A stretch of 64,000 nt of DNA from Rhizobium sp. BK196 (GCF_014193255.1 NZ_JACHZB010000002.1:558001-622000); one strand, 5' to 3'; shown: positions 45,214 through 56,029, counted from the first letter of the stretch. A program made the numbers and translations. The notes: a model not told the origin generated them from the sequence alone.

Positions 45214-45939
45214 TCACGCAATCATGTAGCCGCCATCAACAGGCATTGAGATGCCGTTGACCATTGCGGCTTCGTCGGAGAGCAGGAACAGGATCACCTC
45301 CGCTACGTCCTCGGGCTCGGCAAACCGGCCGACCGGGATGCGCTTTTGCATTCCGGCAGCCTTTTCCGGATCGCTCCAGGCCTTGATCGCCATTGGCGTC
45401 AGCGTAACGGTTGGATGCACGCCATTCACCCGGATCCCTTGAGGCGCGAGTTCCTTAGCCATGACGCGCGTCAGGCCGTCCAGCCCCCCTTTCGAAGCGC
45501 AATAGGCGGCATGGTCTGGGATGCCGACGAAAGCGGCGACGGAGGAGACATTGACGATAGCGCCGTGGCGGTGGTCCTCGATCAACGATCGCGCAAATTC
45601 CTGCGCGACGATCATCGGGGCGCGCGTGTTCACCGCAATCAGGTGGTCAAAGGCTTCGACGGTGGTTTCGAGAAAGGACTGCAGTTCGGTCGTTCCGGCG
45701 CAATTGATCAGAAAATCCGCAGGAAGCGCTGCACGCGCGGCCTCGCGCGTTGCCTTTGCATCGGCAAGATCGACCTGAATGGCCTGGCAGCCTAAATCCT
45801 TCCTTAAGGAAACAATATCGTCAGCACTTCTGGTCAGGGCCGCGACCTTGGCCCCACGCTTGACCAATATTTCCGCGACGACACGACCGATGCCCTTGCC
45901 GGCACCGGTGACGATTACTTTTTTACCGTCGAAATTCAT
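45214..45939 (-). CDS. Short-chain dehydrogenase resembling L-xylulose reductase (DCXR)
   Basis: A 241-residue SDR with TGAGKGIG, NCAG, AIVNVSS and YCASK. Segments such as VTGAGKGIGR, HPTVTLTPM..WSDPEKAAGM and RIPVGRFAEPEDV align well by eye with animal dicarbonyl/L-xylulose reductase, which interconverts xylulose and xylitol. It is the last gene of the sugar importer unit, 12 bases after the ATPase. A role in a keto-sugar/polyol step of the same pathway is likely. GAGGAA precedes the ATG. Confidence 0.85.
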   Translation of the reverse strand: MNFDGKKVIVTGAGKGIGRVVAEILVKRGAKVAALTRSADDIVSLRKDLGCQAIQVDLADAKATREAARAALPADFLINCAGTTELQSFLETTVEAFDHLIAVNTRAPMIVAQEFARSLIEDHRHGAIVNVSSVAAFVGIPDHAAYCASKGGLDGLTRVMAKELAPQGIRVNGVHPTVTLTPMAIKAWSDPEKAAGMQKRIPVGRFAEPEDVAEVILFLLSDEAAMVNGISMPVDGGYMIA

Positions 45940-45951
45940 TTGTTCCTCGCC

Positions 45952-47013
<1,062 letters not shown>

Positions 47014-47074
47014 TGTCGTTTCTCCCTAGTGCAGCACGGCCTGTCTCTTGACAATGCAGAAAGAATTCAAATGC

Positions 47075-47281
47075 TTACCCTTTCCAGATGATGTAGGCTC
47101 CGAGCACGGCGGATATTGCCGCCGCAAACCACACCGACAGCCCGAGCGGTTCGATGAAGCGCATCCAGAGCAGAGAGAGCGCGACCCAGATCACGATTGA
47201 GATGAACAACCGGTCGAACCAGTTCGTTTCGATCGGCAGGAAGCCTGGCTCTTTTTCGTTGCTTCGAGAATCCGAGGCCAT
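47075..47281 (-). CDS. Small two-span membrane protein inside the sugar importer operon
   Basis: A 68-residue protein with a polar N-terminus and two hydrophobic segments (ISIVIWVALSLLWMRF and LSVWFAAAISAVLGAYIIW). AAAGGATAG precedes the ATG. It lies 4 bases after the second permease and before the ATPase gene. Small membrane proteins are seen in some rhizobial CUT1 operons, for example DUF2160 proteins in glycerol importers, but this one cannot be assigned to a family by eye. It may be an extra subunit of the importer. Confidence 0.65.
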   Translation of the reverse strand: MASDSRSNEKEPGFLPIETNWFDRLFISIVIWVALSLLWMRFIEPLGLSVWFAAAISAVLGAYIIWKG

Positions 47282-47285
47282 GTCG

Positions 47286-48122
47286 CTATCCTTTCACTGC
47301 GCCGAAGGTCAGACCGGCAACGATGTGACGCTGCACCACCGAGAAGACGATAAGCGCCGGGACCAATGTCAGCATCGAGATTGCCGCCATGATGCCCCAG
47401 GCCGTCCCTGTCGTCGTCACGTATTCCGACAAGCCGGTGGTGAGTGTGCGGGCGTTGAAGTTGGTAAGCGTCGCGGCAAGCAGATATTCGTTCCATGCGA
47501 AGACCCAGGTGAGGATAAGCGTCACTGCAAGTCCGGGTCGGGCTAGAGGAAAGACGATATCGTAGAGGACCATCCACGGGCTTGCGCCGTCCATATAGGC
47601 AGCCTCGTCCAGTTCTTTGGGAATCCCCTCTACTGTCGGTCGCAGGGTCCAAATGGCAAAGGGGAGGTTGAAGGAGCAGTAGACGAGGATCATGCCCAGC
47701 CGGGAATCGGCCAGCGAAAAGTCTCCGATCCTGTAGACCTGTGTCAGCAGCAGGAAGAGCGGCAGCAGGAAGACCGCCGGCGGGGCCATGCGATTGGTGA
47801 TCGTCCAGAAGAAAATGCTCTCCTTGCCTGCAAGATCGAAGCGCGTCAGCGCATAGCAGGCAAGAAAGCCGAGGGTCGTCACCAGGATCGCATTTCCCGA
47901 CGAGATGACGAGCGAGTTGATCATGTATCGCCGCAAAGTCTCATTCGTCAGCACGTCCTGATAGTTCTTCCAGAAGAAGCTCCTGATGACGACGTCCGGC
48001 GTCGAAAACAGGTCGAAAGGCTGCTTCACCGATATGACGAAGAGCCAATAGATGGGGAAGAGGGTTGCAAAGCTTATCAGCGTCCACAAGAGAACCGGAA
48101 GCCAGGGGTTCTGTCTTTTCAT
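47286..48122 (-). CDS. Sugar/polyol ABC importer permease (MalG type)
   Basis: A 278-residue permease with six membrane segments and the EAA loop EGIPKELDEAAYMDGASPWMVLYDIVFPLARPGL (near 185-218), which docks to the ATPase. The ATG at 48122 starts MKRQNPWLP and lies 4 bases after the first permease. A longer frame would overlap that gene. Confidence 0.9.
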   Translation of the reverse strand: MKRQNPWLPVLLWTLISFATLFPIYWLFVISVKQPFDLFSTPDVVIRSFFWKNYQDVLTNETLRRYMINSLVISSGNAILVTTLGFLACYALTRFDLAGKESIFFWTITNRMAPPAVFLLPLFLLLTQVYRIGDFSLADSRLGMILVYCSFNLPFAIWTLRPTVEGIPKELDEAAYMDGASPWMVLYDIVFPLARPGLAVTLILTWVFAWNEYLLAATLTNFNARTLTTGLSEYVTTTGTAWGIMAAISMLTLVPALIVFSVVQRHIVAGLTFGAVKG

Positions 48123-48126
48123 AGCA

Positions 48127-49002
48127 TCAGCCTCTCTTTGCGCGCGGAGCAATCAGGCCAACGTAGAGCAGCCAGCAGACGACGATGGTCAGGTAGAGAA
48201 CGACGACGGAGATCGCCGAACCGTAACCGTAGTTCGTCTTCGGGAAGACCTCCCTGAAGATATGGACGCCGATGTAGCGCGTTGACGACCCTGGACCGCC
48301 GCCTGTCAACATCAGGACCTCGTCGACCGTGCGCAATGCGTCCATGAGCCTGATGAATACTGTAGCCAGCAGGGCAGGGCGGATCAGTGGGAGCGTGATA
48401 TGCCAAAAGATCTGGCTTTTGCCGGCGCCGTCGATCTGCGCCTGCTCGAAGGGATCTGGCGGAAGCGAGACCAATGCGGCGATCAGAGAGAGGGTGACCA
48501 GCGGCGTCCAGTGCCAGACGTCCATGATAACAGTTATTGTGAAGGCCGCGGCGGCACTCTGGCCGATGTTCAGATCATAGCCGAACCAGCTTCGCAGCAG
48601 GTATGGGATAATGCCGATCGACGGTGTCGTCATCAGCTTCCACACCGATCCGACGATGATGGGTGCCATGATAAGAGGAAGGGTGTGGATGGTTCGGAAG
48701 AAGGCTTTTCCCGGAAAGTCCTTCATCAGCGCCTGCGCGAGCATGTACCCGAGGACGAGTTCGGAAACGACTGCGAAAAAGACGAAGGCGGTCGTGATGC
48801 CCAGCGAGGCCAGGAACTGTGTGTCGAAGACGAGGCTCCGGTAGTTCGAAGCCCAATTGAAAACCATCAGCGGATTTGCTGCAAACGGGTTCCACTGGTG
48901 AAACGAAACCCAAACGACGTAGATGAAAGGAAAGATGCCGAAGAGCCCGAGGATCAGGATCGTCGGTGACAGCAGCAGCCATCCAAGCTTTTGTGAGTGC
49001 AT
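48127..49002 (-). CDS. Sugar/polyol ABC importer permease (MalF type)
   Basis: A 291-residue permease with six membrane segments and the EAA loop SLPPDPFEQAQIDGAGKSQIFWHITLPLIRPAL (near 192-225). AGGATGAGG precedes the ATG at 49002; the longer frame upstream adds non-membrane sequence without a site. It follows the binding-protein gene by about 97 bases. Confidence 0.9.
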   Translation of the reverse strand: MHSQKLGWLLLSPTILILGLFGIFPFIYVVWVSFHQWNPFAANPLMVFNWASNYRSLVFDTQFLASLGITTAFVFFAVVSELVLGYMLAQALMKDFPGKAFFRTIHTLPLIMAPIIVGSVWKLMTTPSIGIIPYLLRSWFGYDLNIGQSAAAAFTITVIMDVWHWTPLVTLSLIAALVSLPPDPFEQAQIDGAGKSQIFWHITLPLIRPALLATVFIRLMDALRTVDEVLMLTGGGPGSSTRYIGVHIFREVFPKTNYGYGSAISVVVLYLTIVVCWLLYVGLIAPRAKRG

Positions 49003-49098
49003 TGCCTCATCCTCTCGGCACCCATTGGGGCGCCCTCTCGGGTCAGGAAAGGAGCGGGCCGCCAACTGAAGACGACCCGCCAAGGTGGGGAGGATGAC

Positions 49099-50532
49099 TT
49101 ATTTGCGATAGCCGAGCGACGTGAGCTCTTCTTCCGTCTTGGCGGCCATCTGGTCGAGCCCTTCGTCGGGCGCGATCTTGCCGGTCAGGATGTCGAAAAA
49201 GATCGGCAGGGTTGCTTCACGCAACTGTGCGTGGAACGGATACGGAGGGGCGCCGGCGAAGAGTTTGCCTTCGTCCTTCAGCATTGTGTAAAAGCCGCCG
49301 AGTTTGACGTCCATCGCCTTCACCTTCGGATCGTCGAAGGTCGCCTTGTTGGTGATGCGGGGTGCCGCGATCGCCCAGTCGGGTTGCACGTCGTTCTGAC
49401 CCATGAACTCAAGGAAGAGCAGAGCGGCTTCTTTGTTCTTGGATGTGACTGGCAGGCCGAAGGCGCCGCCGTCATAATAGCCGATGTAGCCCTTTCCGGA
49501 CTTCGCATCTTCCAGAACACCCGGTTCGAGCGGCGGCAGGGCAAAGCCTACTTTGTCGACCACCTTAGACTGTGCGGGATCACTCGCGATCCACGCCGCG
49601 TTCTCGCCGTAGATCAACCCTTGAGCAACGCGGCCCGCAGCAAACGTCGTAGCAGTCTCCGTCCAGGTCGATTGCGTCGATTCCGGCGGGGCGATGTCGC
49701 GCAGGTGCAGCCAGTATTTCAGCGCCGCCTTCGCCTTGTCGCTGTTCATCGCACCGCCATGCTCGACCGTCGCCGCATAGTTGTTGCTGGCGTCGATGCC
49801 CCAGTTGTAGACGCCGAAGGTCGGCGCGATGGATTCGAAATATTCGTACCAGGATGCAGCATGGCCTGTATGGGCTTGAGCGGTGGTGCCCCAAAGTTCG
49901 AGACCGTTGTCCTTGCCATACTTGGTGAAGAATTCGGCGATCTGCGTGTAATCCTCATGCGTGGTCGCCGGCTTTAGATCTTTGCCGGTCTCCTTCTTGA
50001 AGGCCTCCTTGATCTTCGGATCGTCGAAAAGGTCCTTGCGATAGAGGTAAGTCTTCAGGAAGGCTTCCATCGGCACGCCGAAGAGATCGCCCTTCTTGTC
50101 CTTGAAGTAGTCGGCGAAGCTGGTGAAGTTTGCGTCATCGTAGGTCGATGCCTTCAGGTCCGGCTGATCCTTCAGCGTCTGTGTTATGTTGACCAGGAAA
50201 TTGCGCGACAGATACGAGTAGATGATGTCCTGCTCAATGTAGACCATATCATAGATGCCGGTCTTGGCCTCCATGTCCTTGATGGCTTTGTCGTACATCT
50301 GATCCCAGGACGTCGTCTCGATTTCGACTTTGATGCCCGTCTTCTTCTCGAATTCCGGCGCCAGCACATTCTTGATGTAGTTGGACGGCGGGGTACTTTC
50401 GGTCACGCCATGCAGGGTCACGCCCTTGAATTTGGCGCCCGCGTCGGACCAGAAGTCTGCCCAAGCCGGCGATGCGGCGGTGGCGAGGCTGAGCGTCAGC
50501 GCAAGCGCGCTGGCCTTCCAAGCGTAATTCAT
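49099..50532 (-). CDS. Sugar/polyol ABC importer periplasmic binding protein
   Basis: A 477-residue binding protein of the family 1 (MalE-like) type, longer than usual for sugar-binding proteins (about 420). A signal peptide covers about 1-25 (ending AWA), then [50 protein letters not shown] is the typical first lobe. GGGAGG precedes the ATG. It heads the minus-strand importer unit, divergent from the ketose 3-epimerase operon. Relatives next to PF08013 and PfkB genes bind hexitols in Agrobacterium. Confidence 0.88.
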   Translation of the reverse strand: MNYAWKASALALTLSLATAASPAWADFWSDAGAKFKGVTLHGVTESTPPSNYIKNVLAPEFEKKTGIKVEIETTSWDQMYDKAIKDMEAKTGIYDMVYIEQDIIYSYLSRNFLVNITQTLKDQPDLKASTYDDANFTSFADYFKDKKGDLFGVPMEAFLKTYLYRKDLFDDPKIKEAFKKETGKDLKPATTHEDYTQIAEFFTKYGKDNGLELWGTTAQAHTGHAASWYEYFESIAPTFGVYNWGIDASNNYAATVEHGGAMNSDKAKAALKYWLHLRDIAPPESTQSTWTETATTFAAGRVAQGLIYGENAAWIASDPAQSKVVDKVGFALPPLEPGVLEDAKSGKGYIGYYDGGAFGLPVTSKNKEAALLFLEFMGQNDVQPDWAIAAPRITNKATFDDPKVKAMDVKLGGFYTMLKDEGKLFAGAPPYPFHAQLREATLPIFFDILTGKIAPDEGLDQMAAKTEEELTSLGYRK

Positions 50533-50825
50533 TTCAATCCTCCCAGATAGCAGCGAGATCATTCGCTGGGCCATTGTGTAGATGAAAATCCCCGGACACG
50601 CAATATTTGTTGTCTGAACCTGCAAATATGAGGGCTATCTCGTTGATTTCGGTGGAAAGTAATTTTCACGAGAGCTACCTCAACAGGAGTTTCAGAAAAA
50701 ATTGCTGCATCGCAACGAATTTTTCTTCTGTTTCCAAAGTGCGATTCCCGAATTTATTTGTTGCTTCTCCATACTAAATAACATAGCTGTTGCGCGATTG
50801 AGACGTCCGACGGAGAGAATTAGCT
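50533..50825. promoter_or_regulatory. Divergent control region of the polyol module
   Basis: This 293-base AT-rich region separates the binding protein from the ketose 3-epimerase. It holds an inverted repeat ATATTTG/CAAATAT (50603-50609 and 50623-50629) and a near-palindrome GTGGAAA-GTAA-TTTTCAC at 50652-50669. These are candidate sites for the ROK regulator encoded at 51775. No promoter consensus is clear. Confidence 0.45.
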
Positions 50826-51710
50826 ATGCGCCGATTGGGAATCCATTCATTTGTATGGACAGGCGGTCAAACGCAGGAGGGCCTCGAGATGGCTCTCAAC
50901 AGGACGGCCGAGCATGGATACCGCACAATCGAATTTGCCTATCTGCGCCCCGAGAGATTTAATCTCGATCGTCTGGCGAAGCTTGCGCAATCGCTGGATG
51001 TCGAGATCGGTGTGACGATGGGGCTGCCTGTCGACAAGGATATCTCAAGCGAGGATACGGCGGCGGTCTCCGCCGGCAGGCAGATGTTGGCCGACGCCGT
51101 GCGTGCAGTCCGCGACATCGGCGGAAACAAGCTCGGCGGCATCCTTTATTCCGCGCACACCAAATATAACCGGCAGCCGACAAAGAAGGGCTGGGATAAC
51201 AGCGTCGCGGCGATCGCCGCGACTGCGGATATCGCAAAAGATGCGAGCGTCGATCTGGTCCTGGAGATCGTGAATCGCTTCGAGACGAACCTTCTGAATA
51301 CGACGGCCCAGGGGTTGAAGTTCATCTCCGAAACCGGGTCGGATCATGTTCGCCTGCATCTCGACACTTTCCACATGAATATCGAGGAAGCAAATCCGGC
51401 GGCTGCGATCCGGCTCGCCGGTGATAAGATCGGTTATTTCCACATCGGTGAAAGCAATCGCGGCTATCTCGGCGATGGCGTCATCAACTTCGATCTCATC
51501 TTCGATGCGTTGCTCGATATCGACTACAAGCGCGACATCGTGTTCGAAAGCTTTTCAACCACCGTCGTCGATGAAGGCCTCTCGCTCGCCTGCGCAATCT
51601 GGCGCGACACCTGGACCGAGAATGATCCGCTGGCGGCGCATGCCAAGCGCTATATCGAGCTGAAATATCAAGATGCCAAACGGCGCCGTGTCACGAACGC
51701 GCGCCCCTGA
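50826..51710 (+). CDS. Ketose 3-epimerase (D-tagatose/D-psicose 3-epimerase type)
   Basis: A 294-residue TIM barrel enzyme. The four metal ligands of the D-tagatose 3-epimerase family are present: Glu147 (LEIVNRFE), Asp180 (HLDTFHMN), His206 (YFHIGE) and Glu241 (VFESFS). Their spacing (33, 26, 35) equals that of the Pseudomonas cichorii enzyme (152, 185, 211, 246) as I recall it. It probably inverts C3 of a ketohexose or ketopentose. It is the first gene of the plus-strand catabolic unit of the polyol module. No strong ribosome binding site is seen (GGAGAG lies 6-11 bases before the ATG). Confidence 0.85.
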   Translation: MRRLGIHSFVWTGGQTQEGLEMALNRTAEHGYRTIEFAYLRPERFNLDRLAKLAQSLDVEIGVTMGLPVDKDISSEDTAAVSAGRQMLADAVRAVRDIGGNKLGGILYSAHTKYNRQPTKKGWDNSVAAIAATADIAKDASVDLVLEIVNRFETNLLNTTAQGLKFISETGSDHVRLHLDTFHMNIEEANPAAAIRLAGDKIGYFHIGESNRGYLGDGVINFDLIFDALLDIDYKRDIVFESFSTTVVDEGLSLACAIWRDTWTENDPLAAHAKRYIELKYQDAKRRRVTNARP

Positions 51711-51774
51711 TAATCCTTCTGCCGATCTGCTTCGTAAGTGTAGGCTGGAGCAGTCGATTTGAAGAGAAGTGAAC

Positions 51775-52989
51775 ATGAACGACACCGTCTCCATCGGAAG
51801 CTCGCCGCGCAGGATCAGGCAAAACAATATTGTCGCAGCCCTGCAGACGATCTACAGCCATCGCCGCCTGAGCCGGGCCGATCTGGCGCGGAAGCTCGGA
51901 ATGAACCGTTCGTCGTCGGGAGAGATCGTTGCCGAACTGACGGAAGGCGGCTTGGTCCAGGAGTCGGAGGGGAGCAGCAAACTGCGTCCGGAGCAATCCC
52001 GCGCCGGCCGTCCGGGGATCATGCTGGAGCTGGTTCCGGATGCTGCATTCTTCGCTGGGATCGAACTTGGCGTCGAGCATATATCTGCTGTTGTCGTGGA
52101 TTTTTCGGCAGATGTGCGGGCCTCCCGCAGGCTAGCCTTCCACGCGCAGTCCTCGACGGTCGAGGAGGCTGTGGCGCGTGGAGTCGGGCTCATCATGGAC
52201 GCCACGTCGAAGCAGATGATCGAGCGCTGTAAGGGCCTCGGCATATCTGTGCCGGCACATATCCGGCCGGACGGAATTGTAACCCTTGCGCCGATCATCG
52301 GCTGGCGGGAGGTGTCATTGAAGGAGATCGGGCGCAGTGCCTTTCCGGCCGAAGTGCCGATCGCGGTGGAAAATGACGCCAACGCTTTCGCGATCGGTGA
52401 CAGTTATCGTCACGGCCTTGGCGGCGTGACGCTCTTCCTGCTCATGGAGACCGGTGTCGGCGGCGGGATCATGATCGACGGAAGGCTGTTTCGTGGCGGT
52501 CACGGCCTTGCGGGCGAAATCGGCCATACTCTCGTGCCCGGAAGCGGCGGACAGAAATTCGAGCAACTGATCGGCCGCGAGGTATTGATCCGGCGGTACC
52601 GGGATGCGACCGGCCGCACCGACGTCGATCTGCAGGACTTCCTCGCAGACGTTCGTGATCGTGTTCCTGACGCGGTAAACATAGCGGAGATCTGGTCGCG
52701 GCATCTTGCCTATGCGCTGCTCCAGGCCTGTCGCCTGCTCGATCCTGACAGGATCGTGCTGGGGGGCTCTGTGGCCTCGCTCTATCCGATGGTGGCGGCC
52801 CGCGTGGCGGTTCACATGTCGGAAGGTCAGAACATTCCCTTTCCGACACCCGAGATCGTCGTCGATGGCGATGCGGAGTTCGGTTCCGCCTTCGGGGCGG
52901 CATGCATGCTGCACCGGCGCTTTCTCTCTCTCGAAAACGAGGAGTTCGGCAGCGAAGACGGCGGCTTACAGCGGTCAACGGCGATTTAG
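51775..52989 (+). CDS. ROK-family transcriptional regulator
   Basis: A 404-residue ROK regulator. The N-terminal winged helix-turn-helix lies at about 10-65 (RQNNIVAALQTIYSHRRLSRADLARKLGMNRSSSGEIVAEL). The ROK sugar-kinase-like domain follows, with ENDANAFAIGD near 200, ETGVGGGIMIDGRLFRGGHGLAGEIGH near 222-248, and the C-terminal DPDRIVLGGSV. The usual C-x-C-G-x-x-G-C-x-E zinc motif is absent; the segment after GEIGH reads TLVPGSGGQKFEQ. It probably controls the polyol module from within it. ATG at 51775 follows a weak purine site. Confidence 0.87.
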   Translation: MNDTVSIGSSPRRIRQNNIVAALQTIYSHRRLSRADLARKLGMNRSSSGEIVAELTEGGLVQESEGSSKLRPEQSRAGRPGIMLELVPDAAFFAGIELGVEHISAVVVDFSADVRASRRLAFHAQSSTVEEAVARGVGLIMDATSKQMIERCKGLGISVPAHIRPDGIVTLAPIIGWREVSLKEIGRSAFPAEVPIAVENDANAFAIGDSYRHGLGGVTLFLLMETGVGGGIMIDGRLFRGGHGLAGEIGHTLVPGSGGQKFEQLIGREVLIRRYRDATGRTDVDLQDFLADVRDRVPDAVNIAEIWSRHLAYALLQACRLLDPDRIVLGGSVASLYPMVAARVAVHMSEGQNIPFPTPEIVVDGDAEFGSAFGAACMLHRRFLSLENEEFGSEDGGLQRSTAI

Positions 52990-53016
52990 CAAACACCTAT
53001 CGAAGGCAGGAATGCA

Positions 53017-53994
53017 ATGGTTTCAGTGCTGGCTCCGGATCATCTCGGCCCTACGGTTTGTGTTGGCGAGATCCTCGTGGAGATCGTTGCCACGACGGTC
53101 GGAGACGGGTTCCTTGAAGCCCAGCCGCTCGTCGGGCCGTTTGCGAGCGGTGCGCCGGCGATCTTCATCTCGCAATGCGGCCGGCTCGGCGGAGCGGCAG
53201 CGATGGTGGGCGCGGTCGGCGATGACGATTTCGGTCGCGTCAATATCGATCGCCTCAAGCGCGATGGCGTCGATGTGTCGACCATTGCCGTCGATCCTGA
53301 CTATCCGACCGGAAGCGCCTTCGTCCGCTACCGCAAGGACGGCTCTCGCGACTTCGTCTACAATATCGCCAGGTCCGCGGCCGCCCGCTTCGGCTGGTCT
53401 CAGGGCGTCAGCGATCTCATCAACCGCACCGGACATCTCCATGTGATGGGGTCGGCTCTCTCGGTTCCAAGCGCGCGGGAGGTGATCGAAAGGGCGGTCG
53501 ACATCGTCAAGGCACGCGGCGGCACGCTCTCGGTCGATCCGAACATCCGCAAGGAATTGCAACTCGATGTGGAGACCGAGCGCCGATTTTTGCGAACTGT
53601 CGCCGCCGCTGATCTTCTCCTGCCGTCAGGGGAGGAACTCGAGCGTGCTGCAGGCATTAGGGGCGAAGCCGATGCGATCCGCCGCCTGTTCGAGATCGGC
53701 GTGAATGAAATCGTTCTGAAGCGCGGAGCGGAGGGTGCGACCTATTTCGGCAGGAACGGGGAGCGTATTGATGCGCCTGCGTTCTTCGTCGAGGAGGTCG
53801 ATCCGACCGGCGCCGGCGACTGCTTCGGCGGAGCCTACCTCACCTGCCGGCGGCTCGGAATGTCGCCGGACGAGGCTCTCACCTATGGTTCGGCTGCAGG
53901 TGCGCGCAATGTGACGGTCCGCGGTCCGATGGAAGGTGCCGGCACCCGCCAGGAGCTCGACGCGTTCATCGCTTCGACGGAAAGGCGCTCCTGA
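53017..53994 (+). CDS. PfkB-family ketohexose kinase (probable tagatose 6-kinase)
   Basis: A 325-residue PfkB (PF00294) kinase. The N-terminal glycine-rich segment is [19 protein letters not shown] (near 56-74), and the signature [12 protein letters not shown] holds the catalytic base Asp268. Its position next to a PF08013 gene mirrors the Agrobacterium cluster, in which the PF00294 kinase makes D-tagatose 6-phosphate. AGGA precedes the ATG, and its stop overlaps the next start by one base (TGATG). Confidence 0.82.
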   Translation: MVSVLAPDHLGPTVCVGEILVEIVATTVGDGFLEAQPLVGPFASGAPAIFISQCGRLGGAAAMVGAVGDDDFGRVNIDRLKRDGVDVSTIAVDPDYPTGSAFVRYRKDGSRDFVYNIARSAAARFGWSQGVSDLINRTGHLHVMGSALSVPSAREVIERAVDIVKARGGTLSVDPNIRKELQLDVETERRFLRTVAAADLLLPSGEELERAAGIRGEADAIRRLFEIGVNEIVLKRGAEGATYFGRNGERIDAPAFFVEEVDPTGAGDCFGGAYLTCRRLGMSPDEALTYGSAAGARNVTVRGPMEGAGTRQELDAFIASTERRS

Positions 53995-55268
53995 TGCAGG
54001 TAGCACTCAACGAACTGGCTGCACTCAGGGTCCTGCGTCGCCCTGCCGGTATCACCTCCGTCTGCTCGGCCCATCCGATCGTGTTGCGGGCAGCGCTGCG
54101 CCATGGGCGTGACCATTCAAGCACCGTCCTGATCGAAGCCACCTGCAACCAGGTCAACCATCTGGGCGGCTATACCGGGATGAGCCCCGCGAAATTTGCG
54201 GCTCTCGTGCTGCGCATCGCTCAGGAGGAGCGCTGCCCGGAAAATCTCATCGTGCTTGGGGGCGATCACCTCGGACCGAGCCCCTGGCGGGATCGTGCGG
54301 CCGAGGAGGCGATGGCGGAAGCCGAGAAGATGGTGGCAGCCTATGTCGCAGCCGGGTTCCGCAAGATCCATCTGGACGCGTCGATGGGCTGCATGGGTGA
54401 ACCCGCCGCATTGAACGACGATACGACCGCTCGTCGCGCTGCCCGCCTTGCTGCTGTCGCAGAGACCGCGGCAAGGCGGGCGGGGAGCGCCATGCCGGTC
54501 TATGTGATCGGCACGGAAGTTCCTCCTCCCGGTGGCGCGGATCACGTGCTGACCACGATCGAGCCGACAGCGGCTTTGGCCGCCAGACAGACGATCGAAG
54601 TCCATCGTCGCGTCTTCGCCGAATTCGGCCTCATGGAGGCGTTTGCACGCGTCATCGGCCTGGTGGTGCAGCCGGGCGTCGAGTTCGGCAACCACAATGT
54701 CATCAGGTATGATCACAGCAAGATCGACGCGCTGAAGCACGTGCTCGATGACGAGCCGCAATTCGTGTTCGAAGCGCATTCCACCGATTATCAGGGCGCT
54801 AGTTCGCTGGCCGCGCTCGTCGAAGACGGTTTTTCGATCCTCAAGGTCGGACCGGAATTGACCTTCGTCCTGCGGGAGGCCCTCTACGGGCTGGATCTGA
54901 TCGCGTCCGACCTGGTGCCAGGCTATGGCGAGCGTCCCCTCTATGCCGCGATGGAGGCTTTGATGCTGGCGCATCCGGAGCACTGGAGCCGTCACTATCA
55001 CGGCACGGAGGATGAGCAGCGCTGGCTTCGGCATTATTCGCTATCCGATCGCATTCGATACTATTGGGTCGCTGAGCAGGCCCAATCCGCGGTTGCGCGC
55101 CTTTGCGGCGCACTTGCCGGAAAATTGATACCGCTTCCGCTCTTCTGGCAGCACATGCCGGCAGCCGAACGGTTTTCTGATGCGCCGTTCGACCCGCAAG
55201 AGGTCTTGATCTGGCGGGTGACGAGAAGCCTTGCCGAATATCATGCAGCATGCGGCGGAGCGAGATGA
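53994..55268 (+). CDS. PF08013 (GatZ/KbaZ-like) protein, probable tagatose-6-phosphate 4-epimerase
   Basis: A 424-residue protein of the GatZ/KbaZ family, with ATCNQVNHLGGYTGMSPAKFAALV near 43-66, LGGDHLGPSPWRD near 84, IHLDASMGCMGEP near 124, YVIGTEVPPPGG near 166 and FEAHSTDYQ near 257. In enteric bacteria such proteins assist the class II tagatose-bisphosphate aldolase, but no GatY/KbaY aldolase is encoded here. In Agrobacterium a family member converts D-tagatose 6-phosphate to D-fructose 6-phosphate, which fits the neighbouring kinase. The start is coupled to the kinase stop. Confidence 0.84.
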   Translation: MQVALNELAALRVLRRPAGITSVCSAHPIVLRAALRHGRDHSSTVLIEATCNQVNHLGGYTGMSPAKFAALVLRIAQEERCPENLIVLGGDHLGPSPWRDRAAEEAMAEAEKMVAAYVAAGFRKIHLDASMGCMGEPAALNDDTTARRAARLAAVAETAARRAGSAMPVYVIGTEVPPPGGADHVLTTIEPTAALAARQTIEVHRRVFAEFGLMEAFARVIGLVVQPGVEFGNHNVIRYDHSKIDALKHVLDDEPQFVFEAHSTDYQGASSLAALVEDGFSILKVGPELTFVLREALYGLDLIASDLVPGYGERPLYAAMEALMLAHPEHWSRHYHGTEDEQRWLRHYSLSDRIRYYWVAEQAQSAVARLCGALAGKLIPLPLFWQHMPAAERFSDAPFDPQEVLIWRVTRSLAEYHAACGGAR

Positions 55269-55292
55269 GGCCGCCTAACCGAGGAGGAAAGA

Positions 55293-56018
55293 ATGAACGA
55301 ATTGAATGGGAAGGTCGCTGCGATCACGGGCGCGGCTTCGGGTATCGGAATGGCGTCGACGGAGGCGATGATGGCGGCGGGCGCCACGGTCGTTCTCGTC
55401 GATCGTGACGAGAAGGCGTTAAAGGCAGCCTGCGAGCGTCTCGGGGAACGGGCGATACCTCTCGCTCTGGACCTGTTGGATTCTCAGGCATGCGCCAGCC
55501 TTCTTGACCGCGTGTTGTCGAAGGTAGGGCAGCTGGACATTCTGCATGCCAATGCCGGCACCTATATCGGCGGCGACCTTGCGGATGCCAATCTCGATGC
55601 CATCGACCGGATGCTGAACCTTAACGTCAATGTTGTGATCAAGAATGTCCGGAGCGTCATTCCGCACATGATCGAACGTGGTACAGGCGACATCGTGGTC
55701 ACGAGCTCGGTGGCTGGCCATTCGCCCGTTCCATGGGAGCCCGTCTATTCGCCGTCAAAATGGGCGATGCACTGCTTCGTCCAGACGATGCGCCGCCAAC
55801 TTCTGAAAAACGGAATTCGTGTCGGCTCGGTTTCGCCGGGTCCAGTCATCAGTGCGCTGCTGGCCGACTGGCCCGAGGAGAATCTCCGCAAGGCGAAGGA
55901 GACCGGTGCCCTGATCGAACCCAAAGAGGTGGCAGACGCGATCATGTTCATGCTGACGCGGCCCCGTAACGTGACGATCCGCGACATCGTCGTTCTCCCA
56001 AGCGCATTCGACATCTGA
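55293..56018 (+). CDS. Short-chain polyol dehydrogenase (ribitol dehydrogenase-like)
   Basis: A 241-residue SDR with TGAASGIG (near 12), NAGTYIGGDL, and the active site YSPSKWAMHCFVQTMRRQL in place of the common YxxSK. That W-A-M-H-x-F-V-Q-x-x-R-R-Q pattern is typical of ribitol 2-dehydrogenase. It should oxidise a pentitol or hexitol to a ketose with NAD+. GAGGAGG precedes the ATG. It lies between the PF08013 gene and a galactitol-dehydrogenase-like SDR. Confidence 0.84.
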   Translation: MNELNGKVAAITGAASGIGMASTEAMMAAGATVVLVDRDEKALKAACERLGERAIPLALDLLDSQACASLLDRVLSKVGQLDILHANAGTYIGGDLADANLDAIDRMLNLNVNVVIKNVRSVIPHMIERGTGDIVVTSSVAGHSPVPWEPVYSPSKWAMHCFVQTMRRQLLKNGIRVGSVSPGPVISALLADWPEENLRKAKETGALIEPKEVADAIMFMLTRPRNVTIRDIVVLPSAFDI

Positions 56019-56029
56019 GGAGCCGAACT

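Noticed and set aside
53994-55268. Assignment as tagatose-bisphosphate aldolase subunit
   Set aside because: No GatY/KbaY catalytic partner is encoded in the window, and the kinase next to it fits the epimerase role better.
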